Assembly: GCA_003574895.1 (NCBI GenBank)
Contig: PJFB01000008.1
Coordinates: forward strand, 140,939-204,938
Direction of reading: 5' to 3'
From: Geobacter sp.
GTDB lineage: Bacteria > Desulfobacterota > Desulfuromonadia > Geobacterales > Pseudopelobacteraceae
DNA: 64,000 nucleotides
Part shown: in pieces, positions 17,037 to 26,126 of the stretch
How the letters are laid out: the number at the start of each line of letters is the position of its first letter
How positions within the stretch are numbered: the stretch's first letter is position 1
The notes under the pieces: generated by a model
The model's input: only the letters and a program-made list of their open reading frames with translations
Databases searched by the model: none
Told to the model about the DNA's origin: nothing
Program-made: the position numbers and the translations under genes

Positions 17037-17927
17037 CTATTTCTCGCTAATCTCATCAAAGATAAATAGATTGCCCCCATCGGCAAATACACTCTCCTCT
17101 TCGACGTCCGAGATTGCGGGAAGCGCGACAGTAAAGCGGGTTCCCTCGCCAGGTATGCTGTGGAGTGTAATAGTGCCCTGCAATAAATCCGTCAATGCCT
17201 TGACAATGCTGAGCCCCAGACCTTGCCCGGGATGTGGGCGCGTAGCCCCGGTTTCCAGTTGGACAAAGCGGTCAAAAATGTGCCTTTGTTGAGCCAAGTC
17301 TATTCCAGGGCCATGATCTTTAACAGTCAACTCAAGCCAGCCATCGGCATCAATCTTAGTTGAAATGCTAACTATACCCCCTTCGGGACTATATTCCACT
17401 GCATTGGCCAGCAGGTTGGAAACAATTACCTGCAATTTCTCGGCATCGGTTGTAAACAACGGGCTAGCATCGTTCTGAAAAAGCTCCAATTCAATGTTCA
17501 CCGATTTCCTGATTGCACAGTGGCTGAATGATTCCACAACATCGCTGACTACAGCAGCCACATTTACCCTGGCGGCATGGGGATCGATCTCTCCTGCTTC
17601 CAGTTCTGCGGCCACAAAGATGTTTCGTAACTGGAAATCCAGGTTGATTGCCTCGGAACAGATCATTGTAGCCAGCGAAGAGAGATCGCCACCGCATTGC
17701 GCCATTTCAACCAACTGGCTTCCCAAGCCAATTATGGCATTCAGCGGATTGTTGATCTCGTTCCTGATATTAGAGAGGAAATTGCTCTTGAGCGCTTCGG
17801 ACAATTCCAGCATGCGGTTCATCTCTATCAGCTTGAGATTCACAACACTCAGGTCGGAAAAGGCCTTTCTGCTCTGGGCCAGGCGTGTGGTCAGTTCGTT
17901 TATCAGCTCTTCATCTGTCAGAATCAT
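17037..17927 (-). CDS. Histidine-kinase-like protein lacking the phospho-acceptor His
   Basis: This soluble 296-residue protein has a HisKA-type dimerisation helix followed by a full HATPase domain: N box ANAVEYS, G1 DHGPGID, F box IFDRFVQLE and G2 GQGLGLSIVK. At the H box the sequence is RNEINNPLNAI, where kinases normally have HE-L-R-x-P. The phospho-acceptor His is therefore Asn; the DNA codons (AAC GAG) confirm this. It may bind ATP without autophosphorylating, like other divergent kinases that act as allosteric regulators. GAGAGG precedes the ATG. It lies between the polyferredoxin gene and cheD. Confidence 0.8.
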   Translation of the reverse strand: MILTDEELINELTTRLAQSRKAFSDLSVVNLKLIEMNRMLELSEALKSNFLSNIRNEINNPLNAIIGLGSQLVEMAQCGGDLSSLATMICSEAINLDFQLRNIFVAAELEAGEIDPHAARVNVAAVVSDVVESFSHCAIRKSVNIELELFQNDASPLFTTDAEKLQVIVSNLLANAVEYSPEGGIVSISTKIDADGWLELTVKDHGPGIDLAQQRHIFDRFVQLETGATRPHPGQGLGLSIVKALTDLLQGTITLHSIPGEGTRFTVALPAISDVEEESVFADGGNLFIFDEISEK

Positions 17928-17940
17928 TTCAACCTCTCAT

Positions 17941-19503
17941 TCAGTGATAGCCCAAATCTGACTCAGATGTGCCGACCGGCATGGAATCATTGCCAGAAGC
18001 GTTGATCGGGGTTCGGTTTTTGACTGCAAAAACCTCGATGCCGGCTTTGGTTTCCAGTGGGCAAACGTTCTCGCAGATACCACAACCATTGCAGATTTCA
18101 TCCACAACATAAGGTTCTTTGACCTTGCGGGGCTTCCCGTCAAGGCCGATCACTTCCATCTCGCGGGAGCGGATGGCCTTGCTCGCTATGGGACAATGCT
18201 CCTCGCAGACGATACAGTCGATCTTTTTTGCAAAAGGCAGGCAATGATTCTTGTCAAAGACCGCCTTGCCTATCACCTCTCGCTGCTTGGCTTCCAACGG
18301 CAGCCGCGGAATCGCGCCGCTGGGACAGACCTGCCCGCACAAGGAGCAGTTGTACTCGCAGTATCCCAACCGTGGGATGACCACCGGTGTGTAGATACCC
18401 TCCATACCGGCCTGCCAGGCGGCGGGATAGAGGGCATTCTTCAGGCAAACCTTCATGCATTCGCCGCACCGAACACATTTTTTCAGGAAATCATCCTCAT
18501 CCCGCACGCCAGGTGGCCGCAACAGGCGGGAAACCTTGTCCGGGCGCCGGAAACGGAGCGGCGTAGCCAGCAGCAGGCCGGCCGAGATCCCCCCGAGCAG
18601 CACGCGCCTCTCGGGGAGCAGCGGCCCCGCCCCATGAAATGGTGCTGACAAACGGAATGAAACGCGCTGGTGGGGGCAATGATGCTGGCACTCCAGACAG
18701 AGTATGCAATCCTCACTGGCCAGGATATCCCGCTCAAAGTTAGTCGGGCAAAGCTCGCGACATTGGCCGCAATCGCCACAGAGCCCACCTGGCAGGCGCT
18801 TGAATAGGGAAAAACGGCCCAACCACCCCAAAAGTGTTCCCAACGGACAAAGATGGCGACACCAGGTGCGCGCCTCATAGCGCTCAAGGGCAATTACTCC
18901 CACCAGAATCACTACCGACAAAATAGCCAATGGATAAGTTGTTTCCCGGAATGGGAGCAGATTGTCATGCAGCAGATGATAGGCAGGTGCCAAGCTGTCT
19001 CGCCGTTCACCCATCAGATGATAAAGCTTTACCCACCCCTCCTGGGCCGCCATACCGAGTACTGGATAAAAGGAGAAGGTCAATCCACGCAACAGAATGG
19101 CTATGGGATCCAACAATCCCGACAGGTTGAGACCAAAAAATGATGCGGATAGGAGCGGCAGGAGCAGCCAATATTTCAGATTACCACGGAGCGCCGTGAG
19201 TGGTGACCTTTTGGAAATCCTGGGCGAAATAAGATCGAGGATCGTTCCGAGCGGGCAAACCCAGCCACAGAAAAAACGTCCCAACAACATTGTGGCGGCC
19301 ACCATCAGCAGAGCCGGTAACAACAGCCAGGTCCAGGATTTGGCTGCCAGCAGGTAACTGACCAGAACCAGCGGATCGGCCCGGAAAAAACCGTTGACAG
19401 CGGCATTGATCTCATCCTGACCGCGGTACTCGGTCCGGACGAACAACAACAGAAATAGTGCCAGGAACAGAAGCTGACTTATACGGGAAGTATTAAGTTT
19501 CAT
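17941..19503 (-). CDS. NapH/NapG-like polyferredoxin membrane protein
   Basis: The N-terminal half is NapH/YccM-like, with about five membrane helices and CGWVCPLGT and CRHLCPLGT motifs. Two ferredoxin units follow (CGDCGQCRELCP and CILCLECQHHCP). A twin-Arg-like hydrophobic segment (ERRVLLGGISAGLLLATP) sits in the middle. The rest is NapG/MauM-like: CVRCGECMKVC, CEYNCSLCGQVCP, CIVCEEHCP and CNGCGICENVCP. At least six [4Fe-4S] clusters are predicted. This looks like a NapH-NapG fusion passing electrons between the quinone pool and periplasm. The ATG at 19503 is chosen over a TTG at 19542. The DUF362 gene nearby is a frequent companion. Confidence 0.82.
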   Translation of the reverse strand: MKLNTSRISQLLFLALFLLLFVRTEYRGQDEINAAVNGFFRADPLVLVSYLLAAKSWTWLLLPALLMVAATMLLGRFFCGWVCPLGTILDLISPRISKRSPLTALRGNLKYWLLLPLLSASFFGLNLSGLLDPIAILLRGLTFSFYPVLGMAAQEGWVKLYHLMGERRDSLAPAYHLLHDNLLPFRETTYPLAILSVVILVGVIALERYEARTWCRHLCPLGTLLGWLGRFSLFKRLPGGLCGDCGQCRELCPTNFERDILASEDCILCLECQHHCPHQRVSFRLSAPFHGAGPLLPERRVLLGGISAGLLLATPLRFRRPDKVSRLLRPPGVRDEDDFLKKCVRCGECMKVCLKNALYPAAWQAGMEGIYTPVVIPRLGYCEYNCSLCGQVCPSGAIPRLPLEAKQREVIGKAVFDKNHCLPFAKKIDCIVCEEHCPIASKAIRSREMEVIGLDGKPRKVKEPYVVDEICNGCGICENVCPLETKAGIEVFAVKNRTPINASGNDSMPVGTSESDLGYH

Positions 19504-19562
19504 CGGATATATGCTTGCACCTGATTGTTGCCAAGATACCAATAGTTTTTACGATTGAGCAC

Positions 19563-20444
19563 CTAATACTGCAACTTGCGCTCAGACTTGAACTCCATGT
19601 TTTTACCAGTAACCGGATCAATGAATTTTAGTTTTTTGGCAATCAGCTGGAGCGGATTGTCGAAGTTATCCACCGATTCAGGCTGTAGATCGGGATAATA
19701 GCGATCATTGAGAATTCCGAATCCCAGTGAGCTCATGTGTATCCGCAACTGGTGCGTTTGCCCCGTAAGTGGGGACAATACAAAGCGGGCCAGATTGCCT
19801 TTATTCCCCACCAGCTCGATCCTTGAGCTTGCGTTGGCCACACCAGGAACCGTTTTCATTCGAAACCATGGCTCCCCGCCGACAATCCTGTTTTCAACGA
19901 TCCATTCGGTCTTTATCGGCTCATAGTTACACCTGGAGAGGGCATGATATGTCTTTTCAACTTTTCTATTCCTGAAAAGCGCATGGTAGAGAGTATTGGT
20001 TTTTCTGTTAACGGAAAACATGACAATCCCGGCAGTTTCCCGGTCGATCCGATGTATTGGAGCGAGGTAATCGACTCCCGTCCGTTGCCTCAAACGATTC
20101 AACAGACATTCATCAACATACGCCCCACCAGGTGTCACGGGAAGAAAATGCGGCTTGCAGGCAACCAGAATGTGGTCATTCCTAAAGAGTATCTCTTCCT
20201 GAAAAGGGATGACTCGTTCTTCTTCGACTTCCCGGAAATAATAGATCCTTTTAAATGGAATATACTTGGTCTCCGGTGATATTGCATTACCATCCCAATC
20301 CAGGACCTTTCCCATGGCAATACGTTGCCCCCAGCTTTCCTTATTGATTCCCGGAAATCTGGAGGCCAGAAAATCGAGTATGGATGGGTACGGTTTGTCC
20401 GCCCCTGGCAAGGTAACCTTTGAAGGATGCTTGGAAATACCCAT
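19563..20444 (-). CDS. RluA-family pseudouridine synthase
   Basis: The 293-residue protein carries the RluA catalytic motif HRIDRETAG with the active Asp. LFRNRKVEKTYHAL and the LTGQTHQLRIHM substrate motif follow. These enzymes isomerise uridine to pseudouridine in rRNA or tRNA. A full S4 domain is not evident at the N-terminus. GGAAGG precedes the ATG by five bases. It lies between the DUF362 and polyferredoxin genes on the same strand, and its target RNA cannot be inferred from that. Confidence 0.88.
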   Translation of the reverse strand: MGISKHPSKVTLPGADKPYPSILDFLASRFPGINKESWGQRIAMGKVLDWDGNAISPETKYIPFKRIYYFREVEEERVIPFQEEILFRNDHILVACKPHFLPVTPGGAYVDECLLNRLRQRTGVDYLAPIHRIDRETAGIVMFSVNRKTNTLYHALFRNRKVEKTYHALSRCNYEPIKTEWIVENRIVGGEPWFRMKTVPGVANASSRIELVGNKGNLARFVLSPLTGQTHQLRIHMSSLGFGILNDRYYPDLQPESVDNFDNPLQLIAKKLKFIDPVTGKNMEFKSERKLQY

Positions 20445-20477
20445 CTATGCCTTCCTCTGGATCAGGCAGTACTTCAA

Positions 20478-21362
20478 CTAGGCCCTCACGATCTTGATTC
20501 GTTCAAGGTTCATCTCCCCCAACCCGCGCTTGTAGGCAGCCACGGTGACGGGAATATCGGCCGGCTTCAATCCGAACAATGTGGTGGCAAAGGCATCAGC
20601 TGCAACTATATCTGTCGATGCGATCACCTTGTGAAGAGCCTTGACATCAGCCATGCTGCCTCCCTGAGGGCCGTGAGCAGTCAGGATACGTGTGGCATCG
20701 ATCACCGTAAGATGGCTTCTCAAGTGGGCGTTGACATCAGCCAAGGCCACATCGATACTACGATGAATATAACCGCGATTGCCGCCCATCACCCCCATCA
20801 CGTTCTTTAGGCCCAGCGTAAGCTTGGTGAGACCATGATGCTTTGCCACCGGAACGTTGATGAAGACATCGGCCAAGAGCGCCTCGTCATACAGCTCCCA
20901 CTCCTTGAGAAACCTGCCGTTCAAGAGTACTTTTTTGAACCGTTCCGGCTCGATCTGCTTGCACTCGACACCCTTCATACCTTTCAGGATATTCTCGATG
21001 CCACTGTTGACATAGCAGCGCCGCGAATCGTTGCAGGTGTTGTCAAAGACCTTGACCTTCTTTGCCCCGGCCGCCAGGCACTCCTCCACCACCGCCCTCA
21101 CCACTTGTGGATTGGTATTAGCTCCCAACTCAGAGGCCCTGTCCCAGCCGATATTGGGCTTTACCACCACCACATTGCCTGGTTTGACGAATTTACGCAT
21201 GCCGCCCACGGCATTTACGGCCTTTCTTGTGATCGACGCATGGTCAAGCCCTTCGGCCACTGCAACCAGCGACATTTCCTTGGCGGCAAAAACATCCTTG
21301 AGCAATGACGGAGCTAAAAGAGAAGCGGCACCTGCTGCTTTCAGAAACGAGCGTCTGTCCAT
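20478..21362 (-). CDS. DUF362-domain protein with Tat signal
   Basis: The N-terminus DRRSFLKAAGAASLLAPSL is a twin-arginine signal, which argues for export in a folded, probably cofactor-bearing state. The body is a DUF362 domain (VVVKPNIGWDRASELG, VFDNTCND, DVFINVPVAKHHGLT, LGLKNVMGVMGG). DUF362 proteins often accompany ferredoxin genes, and their chemistry is poorly known. The ATG at 21362 with GGAGA seven bases upstream is preferred over an ATG 12 codons earlier. It lies upstream of the pseudouridine synthase and polyferredoxin genes. Confidence 0.82.
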   Translation of the reverse strand: MDRRSFLKAAGAASLLAPSLLKDVFAAKEMSLVAVAEGLDHASITRKAVNAVGGMRKFVKPGNVVVVKPNIGWDRASELGANTNPQVVRAVVEECLAAGAKKVKVFDNTCNDSRRCYVNSGIENILKGMKGVECKQIEPERFKKVLLNGRFLKEWELYDEALLADVFINVPVAKHHGLTKLTLGLKNVMGVMGGNRGYIHRSIDVALADVNAHLRSHLTVIDATRILTAHGPQGGSMADVKALHKVIASTDIVAADAFATTLFGLKPADIPVTVAAYKRGLGEMNLERIKIVRA

Positions 21363-21502
21363 AATGTTTTCTCCTATGCCTGCATAGTTGGATGACAAGC
21401 CATAGATTTTACGTCAGCACGTCAATTTATCAAGCATTCAAAGACACAGCTCGATAGCAACGGCTTACCGACTAAAGCCACAATGTGGTTCAACGACACC
21501 AA

Positions 21503-23497
21503 TCACCTAAGATTGAGCTTCTCCACGCTTACCTTACCGGCGCGTAGCAATACCGTACCTTGAATGGAAGTAAATGTCGCGTTAGAGGTATAAGCGGCGT
21601 CATAGCCACCCTTGATGGCCACATCAACGGATCGGCCTGCTACTAACGAACCGGTCAACGCCCCTTCCTTGAGCTGGATCACCGCATTGTCCGGTGCAGT
21701 GTCATAGGCCGATTGCAGGGTCAACGGCGAGGTGGATTCGGAACCTTCGATGCGAAGCAACGGCGCCAGGGCAAAGGTCGCCGTAACAGTTCTGTCAGCG
21801 GTCATGCTGACAGTGCAGTCTCCGGTATCGCTACAGTCACCTGACCATCCGCCAAATACCGAGTTGTTGTCAGGTGCGGCCAGCAGATCAACAGATATGT
21901 CACTATTGAAGGAAGCCTGGCAACTGCCCGAGATGCAGGCTATTCCGGAAGGATTGCTGTTGACCGAACCACCTCCGTCACCGGCCATGTTCACGGTCAG
22001 GGCGGAGATTACCGGCGGAACATACTGGGCAAAGGCCTTCAGACAGACATTGGCATTCGGATATAATGCAGCGACGTCTGACCAATTTGTACCGGCATAA
22101 CTCATGAAACTCTGTCCGACCGAAGCCGTAGCGCCGGAAGAGTAGCCGGGAACAGGTTCTTCAAGCGGGATCGGATAGTCATAACCGGGAGTGGTCAGCT
22201 TGACAACGATCGAGAATTGTTGGCCGCTTGACAATGCCACCGGTGTAAAGGTTACGGTATGGTAGCCCGGAGCGGGAATGGTGCCGGAGGTGCTGATGGC
22301 AAGCGTGCCGGAGGTCGGGCTTGCACCCACGCCGGTATAGACGGACAACTCATAGCTGGAGCCTACCGAAGCGGTGTAAAACGCAGCCGCGGAAATATTC
22401 TCCTGTGCGGCTGCGGTAAAAATATTGGCAAACCAGGCAGTATCGCTGCCATACCCCCTTGAGCCGATCTTTCCCAATGGATCGTACTGGTAGACGCGCC
22501 CATAGCTGGTTGTCGGATCAATACCTCTAAACTGGTAGTTATCGTTACCAACTACCGTATCATAGTAGGAAACATAGTAATAACCGTTTTCCCCCCAGTC
22601 AGTTCCCCAGCTGTTGCGTATGATAAAGGCCCCGTTACCGGGTGGCGGCGTGCTAAATTTGTTGCGGTCAAAAGTGTCATCCCACCCTACAATCACGATC
22701 ACATGATTGGCTGAATCCACACCGCTGTGATAAGCGGCGTTGTACAGGGGATTAAAATCGATCGATGGCGCATAAGTCGATGCACCATCATCGACAAAAA
22801 CAGAGGATTGGACCGCACCATAGTCCAGTAGCGCCTGTTTGATGGCGTCATTATCTAGGAAGCCGGCGCGGGGAGGGATGATGATTACCTCCTGGATATG
22901 TTTCTGGACGGGCAATCCGGCAGGAGAGACATTCGAAGTGACATTGTACGGGTCATCGGACTCGTTCACAGGACCGTCCCAGCGGGTGAAATATGCCGTT
23001 GACATGTCACCGTTGCCGCCGGAACAATGTCCCCAGTCAAAACCATTGCGGTCCTTGAGATTATTTTCGGAGAAATCATGATTTTCTCCGGGCATGAGTC
23101 CGGACTCCAGCGTTCCCATGGCACCAAATGCCCAGCAATCTCCGCAGTTGCCCTGATCCCGAACCGGCGTAAGCTTGGTCTGCTGCCGCAGGTCGTACAA
23201 CTGTGGCAAATACAGGCGAAGCGGCTGTTGGCCGGCAGAAGGCGACTCTGTAATCCTTTGCCCCTTCAAGTAGGAGTAATCTACCGGGCTGGGAATATAA
23301 CCGAGGGCCCTTTGCCCGCTGGCAGGTGTTGCAAGAAGCTTGGCAGACGCCTGTCCACGAGAAGCCACGAAATCGAGAAAAAGCGGGTTGAGCGGCGCCG
23401 TTACCGCTGGCGGATCGATAGCATGGCCGATTTCATGAGTTCCAGTTACAAGCAAGAATGCAGCAATTCCAGTACGCAGCCAGAAAATCGGTTTCAT
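21503..23497 (-). CDS. Secreted papain-family (C1A) cysteine protease with lectin-like domain
   Basis: A signal peptide (about 1-26) precedes a C1 peptidase domain. Gln115 and catalytic Cys121 lie in QGNCGDCWAF, the catalytic His in SANHVIVIVGW, and the Asn in IRNSWGTDWGENGYYYVSY. All catalytic residues are present. Next comes a beta-rich lectin-like domain (about 330-500). A bacterial repeat (GDGGGSVNSNPSG, then FGGWSGDC) follows near 515-590, and a beta-rich tail ends the protein. Such multidomain C1 proteases are extracellular or cell-surface enzymes. GGAGA precedes the ATG. There is no obvious sorting tag. The substrate is unknown. Confidence 0.88.
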   Translation of the reverse strand: MKPIFWLRTGIAAFLLVTGTHEIGHAIDPPAVTAPLNPLFLDFVASRGQASAKLLATPASGQRALGYIPSPVDYSYLKGQRITESPSAGQQPLRLYLPQLYDLRQQTKLTPVRDQGNCGDCWAFGAMGTLESGLMPGENHDFSENNLKDRNGFDWGHCSGGNGDMSTAYFTRWDGPVNESDDPYNVTSNVSPAGLPVQKHIQEVIIIPPRAGFLDNDAIKQALLDYGAVQSSVFVDDGASTYAPSIDFNPLYNAAYHSGVDSANHVIVIVGWDDTFDRNKFSTPPPGNGAFIIRNSWGTDWGENGYYYVSYYDTVVGNDNYQFRGIDPTTSYGRVYQYDPLGKIGSRGYGSDTAWFANIFTAAAQENISAAAFYTASVGSSYELSVYTGVGASPTSGTLAISTSGTIPAPGYHTVTFTPVALSSGQQFSIVVKLTTPGYDYPIPLEEPVPGYSSGATASVGQSFMSYAGTNWSDVAALYPNANVCLKAFAQYVPPVISALTVNMAGDGGGSVNSNPSGIACISGSCQASFNSDISVDLLAAPDNNSVFGGWSGDCSDTGDCTVSMTADRTVTATFALAPLLRIEGSESTSPLTLQSAYDTAPDNAVIQLKEGALTGSLVAGRSVDVAIKGGYDAAYTSNATFTSIQGTVLLRAGKVSVEKLNLR

Positions 23498-23844
23498 GGG
23501 TTCTCCAGATCACAGATTGGACTCCAGCGCAAACAGCTCGACAGATGCATCCTGGCAACTCACCGAAAATTTTATCAATATAGAGCTTGATATCCAGGAG
23601 GCATATCTGAGTTTATGAATACCATACCTTCATGGGATCAGTACAGGACTCTTAATTTACAGCCTTCTAATTTCATTGCTTTTTTTGGTGATTCCGGAAT
23701 CAAACAACCTGCCTTGGGCATCCAATACCGGTTATTGCGCAGGTATCACAAAATCTCCTTACAAAAAAAAGCCCCGCCAACCTGAAAGATTGCGGAGCTT
23801 TTAAATAAACTTTTATATCGCAGTGCGATAACGTTGCGAAATAT
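23498..23844. other. Intergenic region between the protease and LPP20-like genes
   Basis: This 347-base stretch contains the ribosome site of the protease gene at its left end and the terminator of the LPP20-like gene at 23763-23802. A plus-strand frame of 56 codons at 23615-23785 has AGGAGG twelve bases upstream. It runs into the terminator and looks non-coding. I see no other structure. Confidence 0.5.
23763..23802 (-). terminator. Rho-independent terminator of the LPP20-like gene
   Basis: On the minus strand AAGCTCCGC and GCGGGGCTT pair with one mismatch and are followed by eight Ts. It lies about 40 bases past the stop at 23845. Confidence 0.8.
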
Positions 23845-24753
23845 TTATTTCAGAACGAACGCCACCCGCGCATCGGCCATGAAGCCAGAGGCCTGGTTGG
23901 CAGAGAATATCTCAACCGCAGTGCTGTCGGCAACCTGCAGATCGGACGGACTTACAGTGCCAGAGGCCTTGACCACCAGCGGGTTTTTCACTCCGCGCTT
24001 GCCAAGGGCAGCCCTGGCCTTGTCCACGCTGTTGGTATACTCGCCACAACCCTGCTCAACCAGTACCTTCTGGCTGATCTTGGCCGGATCATAGAGCACT
24101 TCGCCCTTGGGATTGAAGATGCGGTTGATCAAGGCTGGCCGGAAACTGTAATCGGTCGCATCTATGATCAGGCCGTCAAACGGCTGTTCTGCAGCAGGTG
24201 CCGAAGCCGGCACATCGGCAGGAGGGGTAAAGACAGGTTTTTCCAGTTCTTTCTTGATTTTGGGTTCGGTTAGAATCTTGTCGTACATAACCGCTGCAAA
24301 GCTTTTGGGGCCGTTGACACCGACTTTGAGAATCACCAGGGCGGTTTCCTCTTGGGAATTCCATTCCTGCATTACCGGTTGGGCGCCCTTGATGAAACCG
24401 GTTACTGCGGTTTTGATCACATCGGAGGCCAGCTCGGAATCCTTGACCGTGGTTTCGCTGACAATGGCTACCCCTTCCAGTAACTCAGCCAGACGGCGCT
24501 GCGCCACAACCTTGGCAGCGGTAATGGCTGTAAGGCGTTTCTGTCCGGCAGATACTCCTTTCTTGGGTGCCCCTTCTCCCATCACCAGGATAGCATCCTG
24601 GGAATAGGCCTGGTCAACCGTTGTGGTGATGACAAGGTGGTTGTCATCAAGATATTTACGGGCTTTATGAAAGCGATTGTCGATCTCGTCACCGAAAGCA
24701 AGGCTTGCAACACTCAACATGGCTATTATTGCTAACAAGATTCTTATTTTCAT
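23845..24753 (-). CDS. Secreted LPP20/FlgT-N-like protein
   Basis: A signal peptide (to about residue 21, ASLAFG) precedes a domain with the pattern MGEGAP, a helix of regularly spaced Ala, then VAQRRLAELLEGVAIVSETTV and a following strand. That arrangement resembles LPP20 lipoproteins and the N-terminal domain of FlgT. No lipobox Cys is present. The C-terminal part (near 195-302) carries FDGLIIDATDYSFRPALINR and is a second unrecognised domain. GGGGGG precedes the ATG by eight bases. It follows an SLH/TPR lipoprotein gene by 28 bases, forming a two-gene envelope operon. Similar proteins occur at 45473-49097. Confidence 0.7.
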   Translation of the reverse strand: MKIRILLAIIAMLSVASLAFGDEIDNRFHKARKYLDDNHLVITTTVDQAYSQDAILVMGEGAPKKGVSAGQKRLTAITAAKVVAQRRLAELLEGVAIVSETTVKDSELASDVIKTAVTGFIKGAQPVMQEWNSQEETALVILKVGVNGPKSFAAVMYDKILTEPKIKKELEKPVFTPPADVPASAPAAEQPFDGLIIDATDYSFRPALINRIFNPKGEVLYDPAKISQKVLVEQGCGEYTNSVDKARAALGKRGVKNPLVVKASGTVSPSDLQVADSTAVEIFSANQASGFMADARVAFVLK

Positions 24754-24781
24754 GTTTGATGCCCCCCAGTTATAGATTAAG

Positions 24782-25987
24782 TTAGTGGATATTTATACGC
24801 TGCTGCAGCATGCGCACTGCCAGGATCGCCTCGGCACCGTCCACCGGGTCGTTGATGCGGAAATCACCTGACAGTTCACCTTCCATGATGCCGCGCGTAG
24901 TCATATTGAGAACCGCATTGTAAAATGGAGAGGTCGGCTTGACATCCGGGAAGGGGGAACGGTCCTGCCCGAAAAAGGCGGTGGCCAGCTTCTCGTCACC
25001 GGTCAGCTTCATCAGGACATCCTCCAGAATAAAGGCCATTTCCCCCCTGGCAACCTTTTCGCCCGGCTTGAAGAGATAGGCCTTGGTGGTTTCATCAAAC
25101 TTGGGTTCCAGACCGCGCACTTTCCACTTCATGACTGTAAGCACCTCGTCCTTGAAGGGGTAATTCATGATATCGGCCGGCGTGAATTCGGCCTGCATCT
25201 TGTCCACTTGGGACTTGACCGGTATGCGTCCCTGGAAGAGCTTGTCCAGCTTCAGTTCGTCTATAAGAAGAGCTGCCAAATCGCCACGTCCGACGCTTGC
25301 CATGACAGCGATCTTCTTGCCCACGTCCCCAACGGTGATACCGCCCATGGCGCGCACGATCTTATCGGTCTTTTTCCAGGCCCGATCGGCCGGCTCGTTC
25401 CATTTGCCATCCTTTCGTGCATCCAGTGTTTCGCGGAATTTGTCCTCAGCCTTGCGGAATTCGTAAGCATCCAGATATGCCAACCCCATAAAATATGTGG
25501 CAGCCTCTTTACCTTGATAGTAATCCAGCAGCTTCTCGTCGATCTTCTGGTTCATGGCCTCCCGGTAGGCATCTTCGGCCGCATCCAGCCACTTATTGCC
25601 TTTGATCAGGTTGTTCACCCTGATTGCAGCAACCAGATTCTCGAAACGGTCATTATCAGTTTCGGCCAGCTTACGGCCTTTTTCCAGGTTTTCCATGGCC
25701 CGGTCAATCTCGACCCCTTTGTATCCGGCATCACCCTGCAAGCGGGACTTGATCGCGAAAGCAACGGCCCGGCCGGAATAGGCAGCCGAGAATTGGTCTT
25801 CGCAGTAGACGGCGCGATCGAACTTCTCCATGGCTACGTCCACCTTGAGCGTTTCCAACGCTTCCATGCCCCGCAAATAATGGTGACGCGGGTTATCCTC
25901 CGGGGATGTACAACGGGCGGGCGGAGTAGCGCAGCCGGCCAGAGCTGTTACTGCCGCTAACATGACCAATAACCAGAACCTCTTCAT
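24782..25987 (-). CDS. TPR/S-layer-homology lipoprotein
   Basis: The signal ends in the lipobox LAGC (Cys near residue 19), so the protein is probably lipid-anchored. Helical TPR-like repeats fill about residues 40-220 (HHYLRGMEALETLKVDVAMEKF). The C-terminal third contains an S-layer-homology-like unit (FPDVKPTSPFYNAVLNM and GIMEGE) preceded by YLFKPGEKVARGEMAFIL. SLH domains bind cell-wall polymers in Gram-positives, while in deltaproteobacteria their ligand is unclear. AGGAGG precedes the ATG, and a good promoter lies at 26067-26095. Confidence 0.78.
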   Translation of the reverse strand: MKRFWLLVMLAAVTALAGCATPPARCTSPEDNPRHHYLRGMEALETLKVDVAMEKFDRAVYCEDQFSAAYSGRAVAFAIKSRLQGDAGYKGVEIDRAMENLEKGRKLAETDNDRFENLVAAIRVNNLIKGNKWLDAAEDAYREAMNQKIDEKLLDYYQGKEAATYFMGLAYLDAYEFRKAEDKFRETLDARKDGKWNEPADRAWKKTDKIVRAMGGITVGDVGKKIAVMASVGRGDLAALLIDELKLDKLFQGRIPVKSQVDKMQAEFTPADIMNYPFKDEVLTVMKWKVRGLEPKFDETTKAYLFKPGEKVARGEMAFILEDVLMKLTGDEKLATAFFGQDRSPFPDVKPTSPFYNAVLNMTTRGIMEGELSGDFRINDPVDGAEAILAVRMLQQRINIH

Positions 25988-26066
25988 AAGCCCCTCCTTC
26001 GCAGGTCAGATTTCATGCTGCTGAAATGATACGCAATCAGCTTGGCGAATAACAAATAACTGCTCT

Positions 26067-26095
26067 ATAATAATTAGTAATTAAGTTTTTGTAAA
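26067..26095 (-). promoter_or_regulatory. Sigma-70 promoter of the SLH-lipoprotein operon
   Basis: On the minus strand TTTACA (26090-26095) and TATTAT (26067-26072) are 17 bases apart in an AT-rich gap, about 80 bases upstream of the ATG at 25987. Confidence 0.55.
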
Positions 26096-26126
26096 CAATC
26101 ACTATGCATGTTAACCCATTACATTA

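Noticed and set aside
23615..23785. Plus-strand small gene of 56 codons
   Set aside because: AGGAGG is twelve bases away, the frame runs into a terminator and the composition is not protein-like.
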